DNA of 64,000 bases from Aphidius gifuensis (taxonomy: Eukaryota; Arthropoda; Insecta; Hymenoptera; Braconidae), in assembly GCF_014905175.1 (NCBI RefSeq), contig NC_057788.1, positions 1,116,001 through 1,180,000 of the forward strand, in the 5' to 3' direction. Made by a program: the position numbers and the translations under genes. Below the pieces are notes generated by a model, which had not been told where the DNA came from, did not search any database, and saw nothing but the letters and a program-made list of their open reading frames with translations. Below, piece by piece: positions 1 through 11,729 of the stretch. Each line of letters starts with the position of its first letter. The stretch's first letter is position 1.

Positions 1-1
1 A

Positions 2-1078
2 TCTGTTAAATCAAGTACAGATGTTACAGAATATATATTTGATATTCTTCCATGGACGGTGATTGATAAAGTTGAAATAAATGTCAATGACATTCAGTCA
101 ATTAGTAAACATGCATTTAAACAATCACCTTTAAAAAATCAATTGAAAACATTAATTATTTATAATGACAATGAGAAGTATAAAATTGATCTTTATCCTG
201 AATCATTTGAGGGTTTAACAAAGCTAGAAAATTTAGAATTAAATGTTGGGCCAATATTGATTAAAAATAATTTATTCAGTTTTTTACCATCATTAAAGTA
301 TCTTAAAATTAAACCGTATGAATTAAATAACGTGTATATTAGTCAAGTTATAATGAAGCTTAAAAATTTAAAAACTCTTGAAATTGTTGGAAATAATTCG
401 ATTGGTATTTGTCAAAATTTATATTCAAAAATGTTACCAAAATCAATCATTGATATTCGTTATAAAACAGGTTTCATTAATAGTTTAGAAAAAAATTCAT
501 TAAATTGTTTGATACAAATTGAAAGTTTATCAATAACTGAGACATCACTTGGGACAATAAATGTTGGCACATTTGATTTACTAAATAATCTTAAATATAT
601 AAATTTATCATTCAACAAATTAACATTTATATCAGTAAATATATTTGATAATCTCAAAAAACTAACTGACCTTGTATTGAATAACAATGAAATTAATTAT
701 ATTGATGATGGTGCAATGATGATAATTGGTAATGAAAATTTTCAAAATTTTAATTTGAGCTACAATAAACTTGAAGTTATTAAAAAAAATACTTTTTATG
801 GTGTTCAATGTAATAAGTTAGACATATCACAAAATATGATTAGACATATTGATAATGATGCATTTTTAAATTCTAAAATTGAAGATTTATTTTTATTCAA
901 TAATACTGGTTTTGTTGAAGTTAATAAAGCTTGGGGCATTTCTCAATCTACTTATGTTCATATTAATGAGCCAACACATGAAGTCATGTATTGTAAATTA
1001 AGATCAGGAAAAAGAATTGATTGTAAACATTGTGAAAAAAGTGTTAAATGCATATTGGTATCTTTACGTTTTGGATAA
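2..1078 (+). CDS. Leucine-rich repeat protein, 5' partial
   Basis: The frame is open from base 2 to the TAA at 1076-1078, so the N-terminus lies outside the window; no start codon should be assigned here. About 358 residues are visible. Repeated LxxLxLxxN units (for example LKYINLSFNKL, LTDLVLNNNEI, FQNFNLSYNKL) mark an extracellular-type LRR solenoid. The last 30 residues hold four cysteines (MYC, DCKHC and KC), resembling an LRR C-terminal cap, so a secreted or surface protein is likely. No transmembrane segment or kinase/TIR domain follows the LRRs. An AATAAA signal is at 1113-1118. LRR proteins have been reported from aphidiine venoms, but a role as effector here is only inference; a developmental or immune LRR protein is equally possible. 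Confidence 0.8.
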   Translation, partial: SVKSSTDVTEYIFDILPWTVIDKVEINVNDIQSISKHAFKQSPLKNQLKTLIIYNDNEKYKIDLYPESFEGLTKLENLELNVGPILIKNNLFSFLPSLKYLKIKPYELNNVYISQVIMKLKNLKTLEIVGNNSIGICQNLYSKMLPKSIIDIRYKTGFINSLEKNSLNCLIQIESLSITETSLGTINVGTFDLLNNLKYINLSFNKLTFISVNIFDNLKKLTDLVLNNNEINYIDDGAMMIIGNENFQNFNLSYNKLEVIKKNTFYGVQCNKLDISQNMIRHIDNDAFLNSKIEDLFLFNNTGFVEVNKAWGISQSTYVHINEPTHEVMYCKLRSGKRIDCKHCEKSVKCILVSLRFG

Positions 1079-1391
1079 CAAATAGAAAAATTTATCTCAA
1101 CAATCGAAATACAATAAAATATTTTTTCTTTTGTTTTATATATTTAAGTTGAAATATTGTATCAAAAATGTTATTAAAAATTAATAAATATAAAAATTAT
1201 TTATCATTATTTTATTGACATTGATAAAAGATAATATTATTTGCAATTATTAAAAACATTCTATTGCTAATTTATTTACAAAATAATACAATGAACATAA
1301 AAAAAGTGATTTAAAATACATAAATAATAAAGATAATATTTTTTTTGAATTATGTAAAATATTTTATACATAAAAATAAAGAAAGATCAAG
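1079..1391. other. 3' flank between LRR gene and SLC7A6OS copy 1
   Basis: Convergent 3' flanks of the LRR gene and SLC7A6OS copy 1. It contains the LRR polyadenylation signal (AATAAA, 1113-1118). From about 1200 it resembles 4950-5100 (shared string CTAATTTATTTACAAAATAATA), so the duplicated unit extends beyond the coding part of SLC7A6OS. No gene is seen. Confidence 0.6.
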
Positions 1392-2800
1392 TTATTCAAT
1401 CATTTGTTCATCATCTGTACTATTTTCAGTTACAATTGAATCACTGGAATTACTCGTTTCACTGTCACTTTTAGTTTTATCATCATCATCGTCATCATCT
1501 TCATCTAATCTATTTACTTTGAGTCTCAATTTAGCTTTGTACTTGGCATATAAAAGACCACCAATATTAATATCAGCTTGATCAAGTTTATCCTTATAAT
1601 AATCATCATCATCAGACGATTCCTCATCATATGGATTATCAAATTCATCATCAACACCACATCTATTAAATGCCTGTACCATGTCATCTTCATCTACTAA
1701 ACTATCATTATCATTATCAATGTAATCATCTTCTTCATCACCATAATCCGTTCGCCAATTTGATTCTGAATTTGAATCTGAATCATCAGGATCATCACAA
1801 TTATATCCTTCACCTTCACGATGATCATCATAAACTAACCAGCCTTCTTCCATTTCATGAATTGTCACACCAGTATCAAATGACAATTCATCATTACTAT
1901 CATTTTCAGCATAATAAATATCATAAACATATTTTGCTGCCTGTAAATAATTTAAAATTAATTATTACGAATAATTGCCAATAAAATTTATATATTAGTG
2001 AAATTAAAAATGCAATAATTACTTCATCATGTGGTAACTCAGTTGAACAATCTTCAACATCAATTATTGTCATTCCATTGTCACTTATTTTTTCATCATC
2101 ATCATCAATTTTATTATCAACAGAACGTGAGCAGTTTATAACTTTCCAACGATTTTGTCTTGATGATTCTTTGACTTTAATTCTTGAATTTTCAATGACA
2201 TTTTTTATTGTTGGTTTTTTATAATTTGTCTCAATATCATCTTTTGTTTGGTTCTTTAAATGTTTGGCAATATTTATTTCCTAAAAAATATTAATAATAT
2301 CAAAGTTAATTAAAAATATATATTTCTTTTTTTTTTGTAAATTAAAATAATTTATTACTTGGTGGTCGAATGTTCCAGCAAATTTAACAACTGCTCTGTG
2401 TAGATTTTGTACATCAGCTTCAACATGTGATTCTTCAGTTTCTTCATTAATTTTTTTACGTTTACATGATATTAATAAATGATCTAGTGGTTCATCTTCA
2501 CAACGACGTTTAACACGAAGAACAGTTGCCATTATTTATTTGTTTTATTTATTAATTTAAAGTCCAAAATATTAATAAAAAAAAAAGCTTTTAGAATGTG
2601 TTTTTGTCAAAAGCAGTCAGCATATGATGACAGTTTAATGTTTATCAATGTTTATAAACGAAAGGAGGTTAACTTAACATGCTTATCAAATGTTATCAAA
2701 TATCAATGCTTAATTGCTTATCATGAAAATGCAGCCTGCCAAAAATTTCGATACTATCGAAAAAAATATTTGCAGCCATATTCATTATTCAACATTTAAT
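1200..2800. repeat. Duplicated unit 1 (SLC7A6OS plus flanks)
   Basis: Direct duplicate of about 4950-6400. Similarity covers the 3' flank (1200-1300), all three exons, intron 2 and part of the upstream region. The upstream match includes a CGATACTATCGA motif followed by ATATTTGCAGCCAT (2745-2780 here, 6360-6390 in unit 2). The F-box gene lies between the units. Boundaries are approximate and were judged by eye. Confidence 0.7.
1392..2532 (-). CDS. SLC7A6OS: RNA polymerase II nuclear import adaptor SLC7A6OS/Iwr1, copy 1
   Basis: Three exons: 2359-2532, 2023-2280 and 1392-1940, joined by GT-AG introns in phase 0, giving 326 aa. The start is the ATG at 2532 (MATVLRVKRRCEDEPLDHLL), which matches the conserved N-terminus of SLC7A6OS/Iwr1, with the basic CKRKK cluster close behind. 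The last exon is strongly acidic: the conserved core around DIYYAE, then VYDD and long D/E runs, ending QMIE. In yeast and animals Iwr1 binds assembled Pol II and directs its nuclear import. Repeated GAT/GAA codons create ORFs on the opposite strand that are shadows. A second copy lies at 5137-6206; exon 2 differs at only about five of 258 bases, whereas the acidic tails differ in length and sequence. Confidence 0.88.
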
Positions 2801-2909
2801 GTTTATATGTTTATCAATGTTTATGATGACATAACTTATTATTTATCTTTAAGAATTTTACATATCTCACGTTAATTTTATCATAAAATATAATTATTAA
2901 ATTCAAATC
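2533..2909. promoter_or_regulatory. Divergent promoter region, SLC7A6OS-1 and F-box gene
   Basis: A 377-bp head-to-head interval between the ATG at 2532 (minus) and the ATG at 2910 (plus). It is less AT-biased than its surroundings and contains the CGATACTATCGA palindrome-like motif shared with the upstream region of SLC7A6OS copy 2. Repeated ATGTTTATCAATGTTTAT-like strings occur at about 2639-2655 and 2801-2825. No TATA box is convincing. Confidence 0.45.
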
Positions 2910-4759
2910 ATGAGTTTAATAAACAATTATCAAATTGATAAAATAAATAATAATGATTCTGTTGAAACAAAAACAGATTTAATAAATTTACTTGATGATG
3001 ATTGTTTATCAATAATATTATCGTATCTTCAACCATTTGAGCTTGTTGAAACAAAAAAAGGTATTTACCTATATTTATATTTTTTTAAATTATCATCTGA
3101 ATAACAATATACAAAATTTGAATAATTTATTTTCAATATAATATTGCAATGATTTATATAGTTAGTCAACGTTGGAATCATCTGACAGAATTAGCTTGGA
3201 TTTTCATCAAAAAATTTGAATGCACTACTCCAGTTTTTGGCTATAAAAATAATTGGCAATTGGTAAATTTTAATAAATTAAAAGATGTCATTTTAAATGG
3301 CGGTCGTTATTTAACACATTTAACATTAAAAAATTTATGTGGATCTGAAATTGTACCATTGATACGTGATCATTGTCACAATCTTGTTAGACTTGAATTA
3401 GTTTTAAATAAAATGGATGACATTGATTTTGATAATGCATTTACTAAAATGAATCAATTAAATTACATATCAATCAACATTCATCCAAAGTATCATTTGA
3501 TTAATGACGAATTGTATGGAGCAATTGTATCAACTCTTCATTCATCTATCAGCGAAATTCATTTACCATCAATATGTGATTCTGATCCATATAGCTATGC
3601 AAGTTTTGAATCTGTAAGTAAAATTTTTCATTATTATTCCATTATTTTTCTCTAAAAAACAAAAATTACAATTAATATTTCTGCTTGGAATAATTATCTT
3701 TTGTTTTTTTCTTTTATAAACAAGAAAAATTTGCAAATTTTTTTGTTATTTATTAATTATTTTAATTTATTTTAGATTTACTTTTTTTACTGGATGGAAA
3801 AATTTGATAATCTTCAAGCATTGACATTGCATTATCAAATAATGGGTGACACTGATATATCAACAATATTAAATTATAAAACATTATCACATTTGTCATT
3901 GAGCTATGGAGTAATTGAAAATTATTTATTGATAAAATTAACTAATTTAATTCATTTAGAATATTTAGATTTATCATATGTGTATGATGTTGATGATCGT
4001 GTAGTTTTGAATATTGCTAACAATTGTTGTAAATTAAAATATTTGAATTTGAAAAAGTGCTCATTAGTTACTGGAAATTCTATAAACAAATTAGCACAAC
4101 TCGTAGATTTGGAACATTTAATTGTTGAAGAGTTAAATCTCAATGAAAATTGTATTTATAATATTGCAAATAATTGCAAAAATTTAAAGAGTTTAAATAT
4201 ATCTGAAAGTAAAAATGTGCAAAAATCAGATATAATGAAAATTGGTGAATTAAAATTTTTAGAACATTTGGAGCTTTGTAATTTAAAAAGTGTTGATGAT
4301 GATGGATTGATAAATATTATTCATAAATGTTGTAACTTAAAATACTTGGATATAAAAAGATGCTCTAATTTAACTAAGAATGCTCTTGTTGAGATTAAAA
4401 AATTAAAAAATTTAGAAACACTTATAGTAACTGGTGTTCATGATATCGATGATGAATTTATTTCTCATTTATACAATTTAAAATATTTAAATTGCAGTGA
4501 AAGTAAAGTAACTGATATTGGCATCAAAAATGTTATTAAAAATTGTCCAAGTATGGAAAAATTATCTGTTATTGATACTAAAATCACTGTTGACAGTCCA
4601 TCTTTTGCTGCTCAAGAAACAAATAAACGTTCAACTAATATTATTTTAACAGTTGAAGCTGATGATGTCATTAATAACAGATATGAAAAAATTTCTCAAA
4701 CTGGTTCAAATGTTTTGTTTAAAATTCAAAGACCACATTATGAAAATTTAAATTTTTAA
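2910..4759 (+). CDS. F-box and leucine-rich repeat protein (FBXL type)
   Basis: Exons 2910-3060, 3162-3613 and 3776-4759 (GT-AG introns, phases 1 and 0) give 528 aa. The first intron is placed so that LLDDDCLSIILSYLQPFELV continues into VSQRWNHLTELAW. Together these form an F-box: the conserved L-D-D-D-C-L core and the final (S/C)xRW. The rest carries AMN1/FBXL-type LRRs, with repeated CCxLKYLxLKxCSxVT and LxxLExLxVxxL units at about residues 250-450. Such proteins recruit substrates to SCF (Skp1-Cul1) ubiquitin ligases; the LRRs select the substrate, which is unknown here. The gene sits between the two SLC7A6OS duplicates but has no second copy in the window. The C-terminal 60 residues have no recognised motif. 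Confidence 0.82.
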
Positions 4760-4949
4760 GTGCTACATTTATAATTCACTAATTGATTTTTATAATTTTC
4801 ATATCAACAAAGAAATAATAGTTATTATATTTATTATAAAAAATAAGTTAAATAAACAACAAGTTAATAATAGAAAAATAAAAAAATGTATTTTGTATTG
4901 ATATTTGAAAAAAAATAAATAACAAAATTATGTTTAATTTTTGTAATTG

Positions 4950-6400
4950 TGTATCATTATTTCATTGACTCTGATTAAAGATAATATTAATTTCAATTAT
5001 TAAACATTATACTGCTAATTTATTTACAAAATAATAAAATTATCATAAGTAAAAAGTTGAATACATGAATAATAATAAAAATACTTTTTTTTTAATTATA
5101 TAAAATTTTGTACATCAATATAATAATACAATAAAATTAAACAACAGTTTCTTCATCATCACTATTAATTTCAGTTATAATTGGACCACTATAATTACTC
5201 ATTTCGCTGTCACTTCTAGTTCTATCATCATCATCATAATTATCATCTGCAGCAGCTACGAAATCTTTGAGTCTTAATTTAGACATATCATAAACATCAC
5301 CATATAATTCATCGTCACTTGATAAATCATATTCAACACCAAATGTATTAAATGCATGTATCATATCATCTTCATTTATTGAATTATCATCATCTTTATC
5401 ACCTTCTTCATCACCATAATCTGTACGCCAATTTGATTCTGAATTTGAATCTGAATCATCAGGATCATCACAGTTATATCCTTCGCCTTCACGATGATCA
5501 TCATAAACTAGCCAGTCTTCTTCCATTTCATGGATTGTCACACCAGTATCAAATGACAATTCATCATTATTATTTTCAGCATAATAAATATCATAAACAT
5601 ATTTTGCTGCCTGTAAATAATTTTAAATTAAGTATTATGTATAATTGCCAATAAAATTTATATATTAGTGAAATAAAAAATGCAATAATTACTTCATCAT
5701 GTGGTAACTCAGTTGAACAATCTTCAACATCAATTATTGTCATTCCATTGTCACTTATTTTTTCATCATCATCATCAATTTTATTATCAACAGAACGTGA
5801 ACAATTTGTAACTTTCCAACGATTATGTCTTGATGATTCTTTGACTTTAATTCTTGAATTTTCAATGACATTTTTTATTGTTGGTTTTTTATAATTTGTC
5901 TCAATATCATCTTTTGTTTGGTTCTTTAAATGTTTGGCAATATTTATGTCCTAAAAAATATTAATAATATCAAAGTTAATTGAAAATATGTTCCTTTTTT
6001 TTATTTTTTTGTAAATAAAAATAATTTATTACCTGGTTATCGAATGTTCCAGCAAATTTAACAACTGCTCTGTGTAGATTTTGTACATCAGCATCAACAT
6101 GTGTTTCTTTCGTTTCTTCATTAATTTTTTTACGTTTACATGATATTAATAAATGATCCAGTGGTTCATCTTCACAACGACGTTTAACACGAAGAACAGT
6201 TGCCATTATTTATTTGTTATAGGTATATTTATTAATTTAAAGATAAAAATATTTCAAAACAATGCTTCCAGAATGTGCTCATGTCAAAAACACAGTCCAG
6301 AGAGAGAAAGGTCATGGTCAATTGTCGCCAATCATGAAAACGCATCTTATAAAAAAAATTCGATACTATCGATAAATATTTGCAGCCATGTTCACACTTC
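4950..6400. repeat. Duplicated unit 2 (SLC7A6OS plus flanks)
   Basis: Second copy of the unit at about 1200-2800, in direct orientation and displaced by roughly 3.7 kb. The 3' flank at 4950-5100 and the upstream block to about 6390 are recognisably homologous. The strongest identity is in exon 1, exon 2 and intron 2. Confidence 0.7.
5137..6206 (-). CDS. SLC7A6OS: RNA polymerase II nuclear import adaptor SLC7A6OS/Iwr1, copy 2
   Basis: Exons 6033-6206, 5693-5950 and 5137-5610 mirror copy 1 exactly in phase and in the size of exons 1 and 2 (174 and 258 nt) and give 301 aa. Exon 1 differs from copy 1 by a few residues (ETKETHVDAD against ETEESHVEAD). The last exon is 25 codons shorter, mainly through loss of the acidic stretches after WRTDYGDEE, and it ends DEETVV. 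All splice sites are intact and no stop interrupts the frame, so both copies look functional. Role as for copy 1: adaptor for Pol II nuclear import. Because the conserved N-terminal part is kept and only the acidic tail varies, redundancy is more likely than a new function. Confidence 0.86.
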
Positions 6401-6630
6401 TCAATTCTCATCTGACAAAATAGACAATAAAAAAAAAAAAAGAAAATAAAAAAAATAAATTAAAATAAAAAAACATTTGTCAAGTTTATTGTTGATAATA
6501 ATCGGTATGTTTTAACAATAACCACAAAATGATTAAACATGACAATTAAATTATGAAATATAATTTAAACAACAACATGTAATAGACTACATATTATTTT
6601 TCTTTTAAAAAATATAAATTATAAACAACA
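6207..6630. promoter_or_regulatory. Divergent promoter region, SLC7A6OS-2 and ZNF341-like gene
   Basis: A 424-bp head-to-head interval. The proximal 180 bp belongs to the SLC7A6OS duplication; the rest is AT-rich with an A-run at 6430-6475. A CATGACAATTAAAT-type segment and the ZNF341-like 5' UTR precede the ATG at 6631. No defined core promoter motif is seen. Confidence 0.4.
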
Positions 6631-9528
6631 ATGGCGCAGTCAATATTTGACGCACTAACAGGTTATTAAAATAAATATAAATAATATTAAAATATTACAA
6701 ATAAAAAAACAATACAATTTAACATTTAATATTTAATTTTTTATATATAATTATTTAGGTGTCTCCCTTGACAGTTCAACTGTTCAATCATTATTGGATT
6801 CTCAGTCATTGATCACTGAAGTAGAACAGTCAGGTAAATGTTTTTCCTTTTAAAAATTACATACGACAATAAATAAGTACCCTTAGCTAGTAATGATTTT
6901 ATAATAAATATTAAATGTATTTTAGCAATTGATCAAGATGACGAAGATATATTTCAATGTGGTAAATGTAAATGTCAATTTACATCATTTCATATGTTTT
7001 TAATTCATAAACGTGAACATATTAAAGACACAGTTGATCTAAGTCAGTATTTAGTTAGTAATAATAATCAAGTACAAGTACATATTGATAATTCACATCA
7101 GTATAATCCTCAGGAAACATTTATTCAAAATGACCAATTAAATGAACCAATAATACTTGAAGAAACAGATATGTTATTTAATATTGATCAAGACAGTGAT
7201 AATTATTTAACACAAGATACTAATTTTAATGTACCAATTATATTGAGCAATGATAATCTTGATAATTTTACAAATTCAACACAAACAATAAGCAATGATA
7301 GTAATAATAATGATGATGATGATGATGATGATTTAATTAAAAATACAATAACAACAAATGACAATGATATTATTATAAATAATCATCAGGCATTACAAAT
7401 AAATTCAACACAAAATAATGATGATTGTTATAATTTAACAAGACAAGATGTCATACCAATTGTTGATGATAATATTGATCAACATGATGTTGTTGATGAT
7501 GATGATATAAATAAAATAACAACAACGACAACAACAACAACAACAACAGTACAAAATTTTAAATACAAATGTAATTATTGTAATAAACAATTTGCTAAAA
7601 AATTTTATTGGCAACAACATGAACGTTCACATACTGGTGAAAAACCATATCAGTGTGTTGTTTGTGGACGTGCATTTGCACAAAAATCAAATGTTAAAAA
7701 ACACATGTCATCACATAAAGTATGGCCAGGTACAGCAATACATTCATTACCACCAGATGCACCAGCTGATGGTAGTATTGATCGTACATATCATTGTCAA
7801 TTTTGTAAAGAAATATTTGATTCATATAAAACATTAAAAGGACATTTAATAATATCACATATGGCATTAAAAGTATATAAATGTGTACAAACAAGTTGTA
7901 GTATGATGTTTTCTGATCTTGATGAATTTTTAGAACATACTAGAAATCATAAAAGATCAGAATATCGTTGTCATGTTTGTGCACAAGTATTTAATACATT
8001 ATCAGATTTAGGTAATCATCAATATGTACATACTGTACAAAAACAAAAAACAACTGAAAAATATTATTGTTGTAGTATTTGTAAATCATCATTTTCAAAT
8101 ATTGAAGCATTACAACATCATACTGAAACAACAACACATAATTATGTTTGTTCATATTGTGGTAAAAGTTTTTTAATTGAAAGATTTTTACGAAGACATT
8201 TAAAAACTCATGTTTCATCAGCTAGATTTACATGTGAAGATTGTGGTAAAGCATTTAAAACTGAACAATATTTATCAAATCATAAGCTTATTCATAGTGA
8301 AGAGACACCATTTATTTGTACAGTATGTATATTTTTTTTTTCTTCATAAATAACAATTTTTCTTTTAGTTTTTTTTTTGATTTCCAATTTTTAATAACTT
8401 TTAAAATTATTATTGTTAATTTAATTGTTTAATTTTGCAATTATATAATTAAATAAATTAAATTTTTATTTAATTATATAAAACTATTTTTATTTAAAAA
8501 GAAAAAAGAGAAAAAAAAATCGAAAAAAAAAGTAAATTCAAGTTTGTTTTGAATTTTTAATTTATAATTAAAATTTATTAAAATTATAATTAAATACAAG
8601 TTTATAGTTAATTAAAAAGATGGGTAATAATTTAATTAATTGATATTTTGTTATTATTTTAGCAATGTCCAGCTCGTTTCAAGAGGAAAGATCGTTTGGG
8701 TCGTCATTTATTAATTCATGATTTAACAAAAAGATTAAAGTGTCCATTTCGTGGATATCTTGGCTGTATGAGTGAATTTTCAAGACCAGATAAATTAAAA
8801 AGGCATTTATTAACACACAGTAATATTAAAAAATTTAGCTGTAATCATTGTAATAAAAATTTCCATCGTGCTCAAGCACTTAAACATCATGAAATGAGTA
8901 AACACAATCTCAAATGTGACATTTGTTCTCAGGTAAATAATAAATTTAATAATCATTATCAAAAAAAAAAAAAAAAATACTTTCTAAAAATGAAAACTAA
9001 TTTTTCTAAATTTATCAACAGAATTTTAAAAATAAAGATCAATTAATTGCTCATAATTGTGATCAAGCAGTTGAAAATAAAAAAAAAGATAATTTACAAT
9101 TATCTAATAAAAAAAATGGTACAATTAATAAACCAAAAAAAACAACAACAAAACGTCAAATATCAAATAAAAATATTCAAACAAATGATGAAGATGATAA
9201 ATTAATAAAAATTGAAGATTTGGATAAACGTATTGTAAGTTTAATTGTTGTTAATAATTTTTTAAATTAATTTTTAATTTTTTTTTTAGAATAATTTTTA
9301 ATTAGTTTATTAATCAATTGTTTTGATTATTTAATTTAGATATCACCAGATGATTTACATTTAAGTGATTTTGATGATGAATCATGTGAAAAAAAATCAC
9401 TGGTTGATTTTTCAATAACACGAGATATCAATTCAACAATTGAAGCATTAATGCAATCAGATTTACCAGGTGAAGATATTAAATCAATTGATTTTCAATT
9501 GATACAGCATTCTCCAAACATTGATTAA
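6631..9528 (+). CDS. ZNF341: C2H2 zinc-finger transcription factor, ZNF341-like
   Basis: Seven exons: 6631-6661, 6759-6833, 6926-8322, 8663-8932, 9022-9234, 9340-9528, all GT-AG, with the first two introns in phase 1 and the rest in phase 0 (six listed coding blocks; 724 aa). The N-terminus MAQSIFDALTG, then VQSLLDSQS and an IFQCGKCKCQF finger, matches the characteristic ZNF341 start. After a low-complexity D/N/T linker come about eleven more C2H2 fingers, many with the classic H-x3-H and one TGEKPY linker (after the second finger). One finger has a C-x4-C spacing (CVQTSC), one is wide (CPFRGYLGC), and the last (CDICSQNFKNKDQLIAHNC) ends in Cys and is degenerate. Human ZNF341 activates STAT3/STAT1; targets here are unknown. 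Polyadenylation signal AATAAA at 9713-9718. Correction to the count: six coding exons are supported. Confidence 0.85.
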
Positions 9529-11024
9529 ACAAAATAACATTTTTTTTTTTTATTCTATATATATATATCTAAAGATAAATATGTATGTTTGTATGTGTAA
9601 GTGTATTTATAATTTTCTTTTTGAAGCAAAAGAAAAAAATAGCTTCCTTATAGACAAAAAAAATATTAACAATTTTATTAGTAGATTGTAAATTTATTGC
9701 CATTTAAAGTGCAATAAATGTTTTAATTTTTTTTAGTAATTTTAAGGATCTTGTTGACCAGGCAAGGAGGAACATTATTGATCATTTATTTTCTTTTTTT
9801 TTTAGTTTGTTTTAGATATAACAATTTTGTAGTTAAATCTGTGATAATTATTGTATTAAAAATACACATATAATTATAATTTTCATTTAAAAAAAACCTG
9901 ATTATCATGATAAAAAAAATTATTATTTATTATTTATTTTGTTATATTATTATAAAATGAATTTATCAATTTTATAAATTATCATTTTTAATTTTTATGT
10001 GAGGTTTTACTTTTATTTAAAAAAAAAAAAGAAATTGATGTTTAAAAAAAAATTTTAATGTAATTTTTTTTTTAGGGTAGAAAATAATAGTTGATAAGGT
10101 AAAAAAAAATTTGATTGTTTGTAGTTTAAAATTGTCTTGAAATGTTCTTAAATCAAACTTTTAATAAAAATAATTTTTAAATAAATAATAAATTTATAAT
10201 TTGTGTTATTTTAATTTTTTTTAGCAACTATATTTATGTTTTAATTATTTTATATAGTATAGACAATAATTTTAGGTATTTAATTTATTTAATTTTCTTT
10301 TTCGTTGACAAATAATGATAGAAAAAATTCAATAGAAATTTTATAGTTGAATAGAATGCACAACAAGTTGAGATTTTTTTTTCTTGGCAGTTTAAAAGTT
10401 GACGACGAAGAATATTTCGAATTATTCAATAGGCATGAAATGTAAATTAAATATAAGCTTTTATCACATTCGAAATTTGAAACGACAAAAAAACACGCAA
10501 ATAAATTGCAATAGAAATTTAGTTTTTTGATAGAGAAAATATTGATAAAGTTAAGAATTTTTAAAATGTTTCTCTTTTCCTTTAGAATAAATAATAAAAT
10601 ATAATAAAAATATAAAAAATAATTATGAATTTTATAATTATATAAAATTAAGCTAACTTAATCAATTCAAAACTTAAAAATCATTTTTATATATATTTTT
10701 TTTCATTTGTTAAATGTGTATTATATTTTATGAACGTTATTTGTCGAAGTACAATATATGAACCTGCAGATATTGTATACCATACACCAAGATAAAAAAA
10801 GAACAAAAAGCTATAACTTTTTATCGCAATATAAACCATGACTCATGATGTATATTGTAGGGTTTATGTTACAAAAAAATTTTGCGACTTGAACCGTCTC
10901 TTTCTTCGACAAGTTTGCAGGCTTGCAAATATTAAAAACTCATTTGATGCCTTGATGCTAACAGAGTGGCATTATTAACTCTTGACTTGTTATAAAATAT
11001 ATAAATTAAAAAATTTAATTGATA
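9529..11024. other. 3' UTR and intergenic DNA, includes repeat copy
   Basis: ZNF341-like 3' UTR to about 9740, then AT-rich DNA. The block 10082-10330 is repeated at about 11733-11960 (shared string GATAAG then AAAAAAATTTGATT, and TTTTAATAAAAATAATTTTTAAATAAATAAT). A TATAAAA box lies at about 10991, 34 bp before the ATG of the next gene; a TSS so close is possible if the leader is short. No further ORF is supported. Confidence 0.5.
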
Positions 11025-11488
11025 ATGGGTAATACAACAGCACGTGATAATAACAAAGAAGAAGATCAAGAAGCAATTTTAAATACCCCCAAGAAATCAA
11101 AGACTTATTGGAAATATAAATGTACTTTTTATATGTTTCTTGTAATACTAAAATGTTGGGTATTATATTCTGTGAGTCAACGATCTTCTAACGTACCCAC
11201 CTTTACGATTCATGATGATGATTTAAGGGTAAGTTAAAAATTTTTTTTTACTATTTATATTGATGTTAATTAATTTCATTGATTGGTAATTATTTTTAGA
11301 GGTCAAACGAAGCATATCAAAATATATATACAAATTATGCACAATATACAGCTAGAAATAAGGAAATGTTAAATTTTATTGATGAAAAACTGTATGACAA
11401 TTCGAAAATAGGCTCACTTGGTTCTACAAATGAAAATTTATTGATGAAAAAATTATCAAGTTTGAATGATGGAGATGATAATAAATGA
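11025..11488 (+). CDS. Small single-pass membrane protein, possibly N-myristoylated; function unknown
   Basis: Exons 11025-11228 and 11300-11488 (phase 0, intron 71 nt) give 130 aa. The start is the ATG at 11025; the two upstream codons in the open frame are TTG and ATA and are not starts. The N-terminus MGNTTARDN has Gly2 and Thr/Ser around position 5-6, a possible N-myristoylation signal. A basic stretch (KKSKTYWKYK) precedes one hydrophobic segment (FYMFLVILKCWVLYSV, about residues 32-47), so a short cytosolic N-terminus with an extracellular or luminal tail is plausible. The tail is charged and low in cysteine. No family is recognised. Splice sites are strong (GTAAGT; TTTTTAG). A degenerate copy follows at about 11730-12410. 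It could be a lineage-specific gene. Confidence 0.55.
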
Positions 11489-11729
11489 TAAATGAGTTGA
11501 AATTTATCATCAAATATAATCATTACGACAAAATTCAACAGAAAATATTTCTACTAATAAATATCCTGTTTTAAAATGAATAATATTATTTTTTAATTTT
11601 ACACAGATAAAAATTCAACATTAAAAAATAAAAAATAACTTTAATATACTATTTTTTTAGAATGGAAACTAATTTGATAAGAAAAAAAACAAAATATCAT
11701 TTTAATTTTAATTTTTTTTTTTTCAAATA

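Noticed and set aside
5352..5654. His-rich ORFs opposite SLC7A6OS (also 1670-1984)
   Set aside because: They are antisense reads of the acidic GAT/GAA-rich exon; repeated ATC/TTC triplets give His/Leu-rich shadows.
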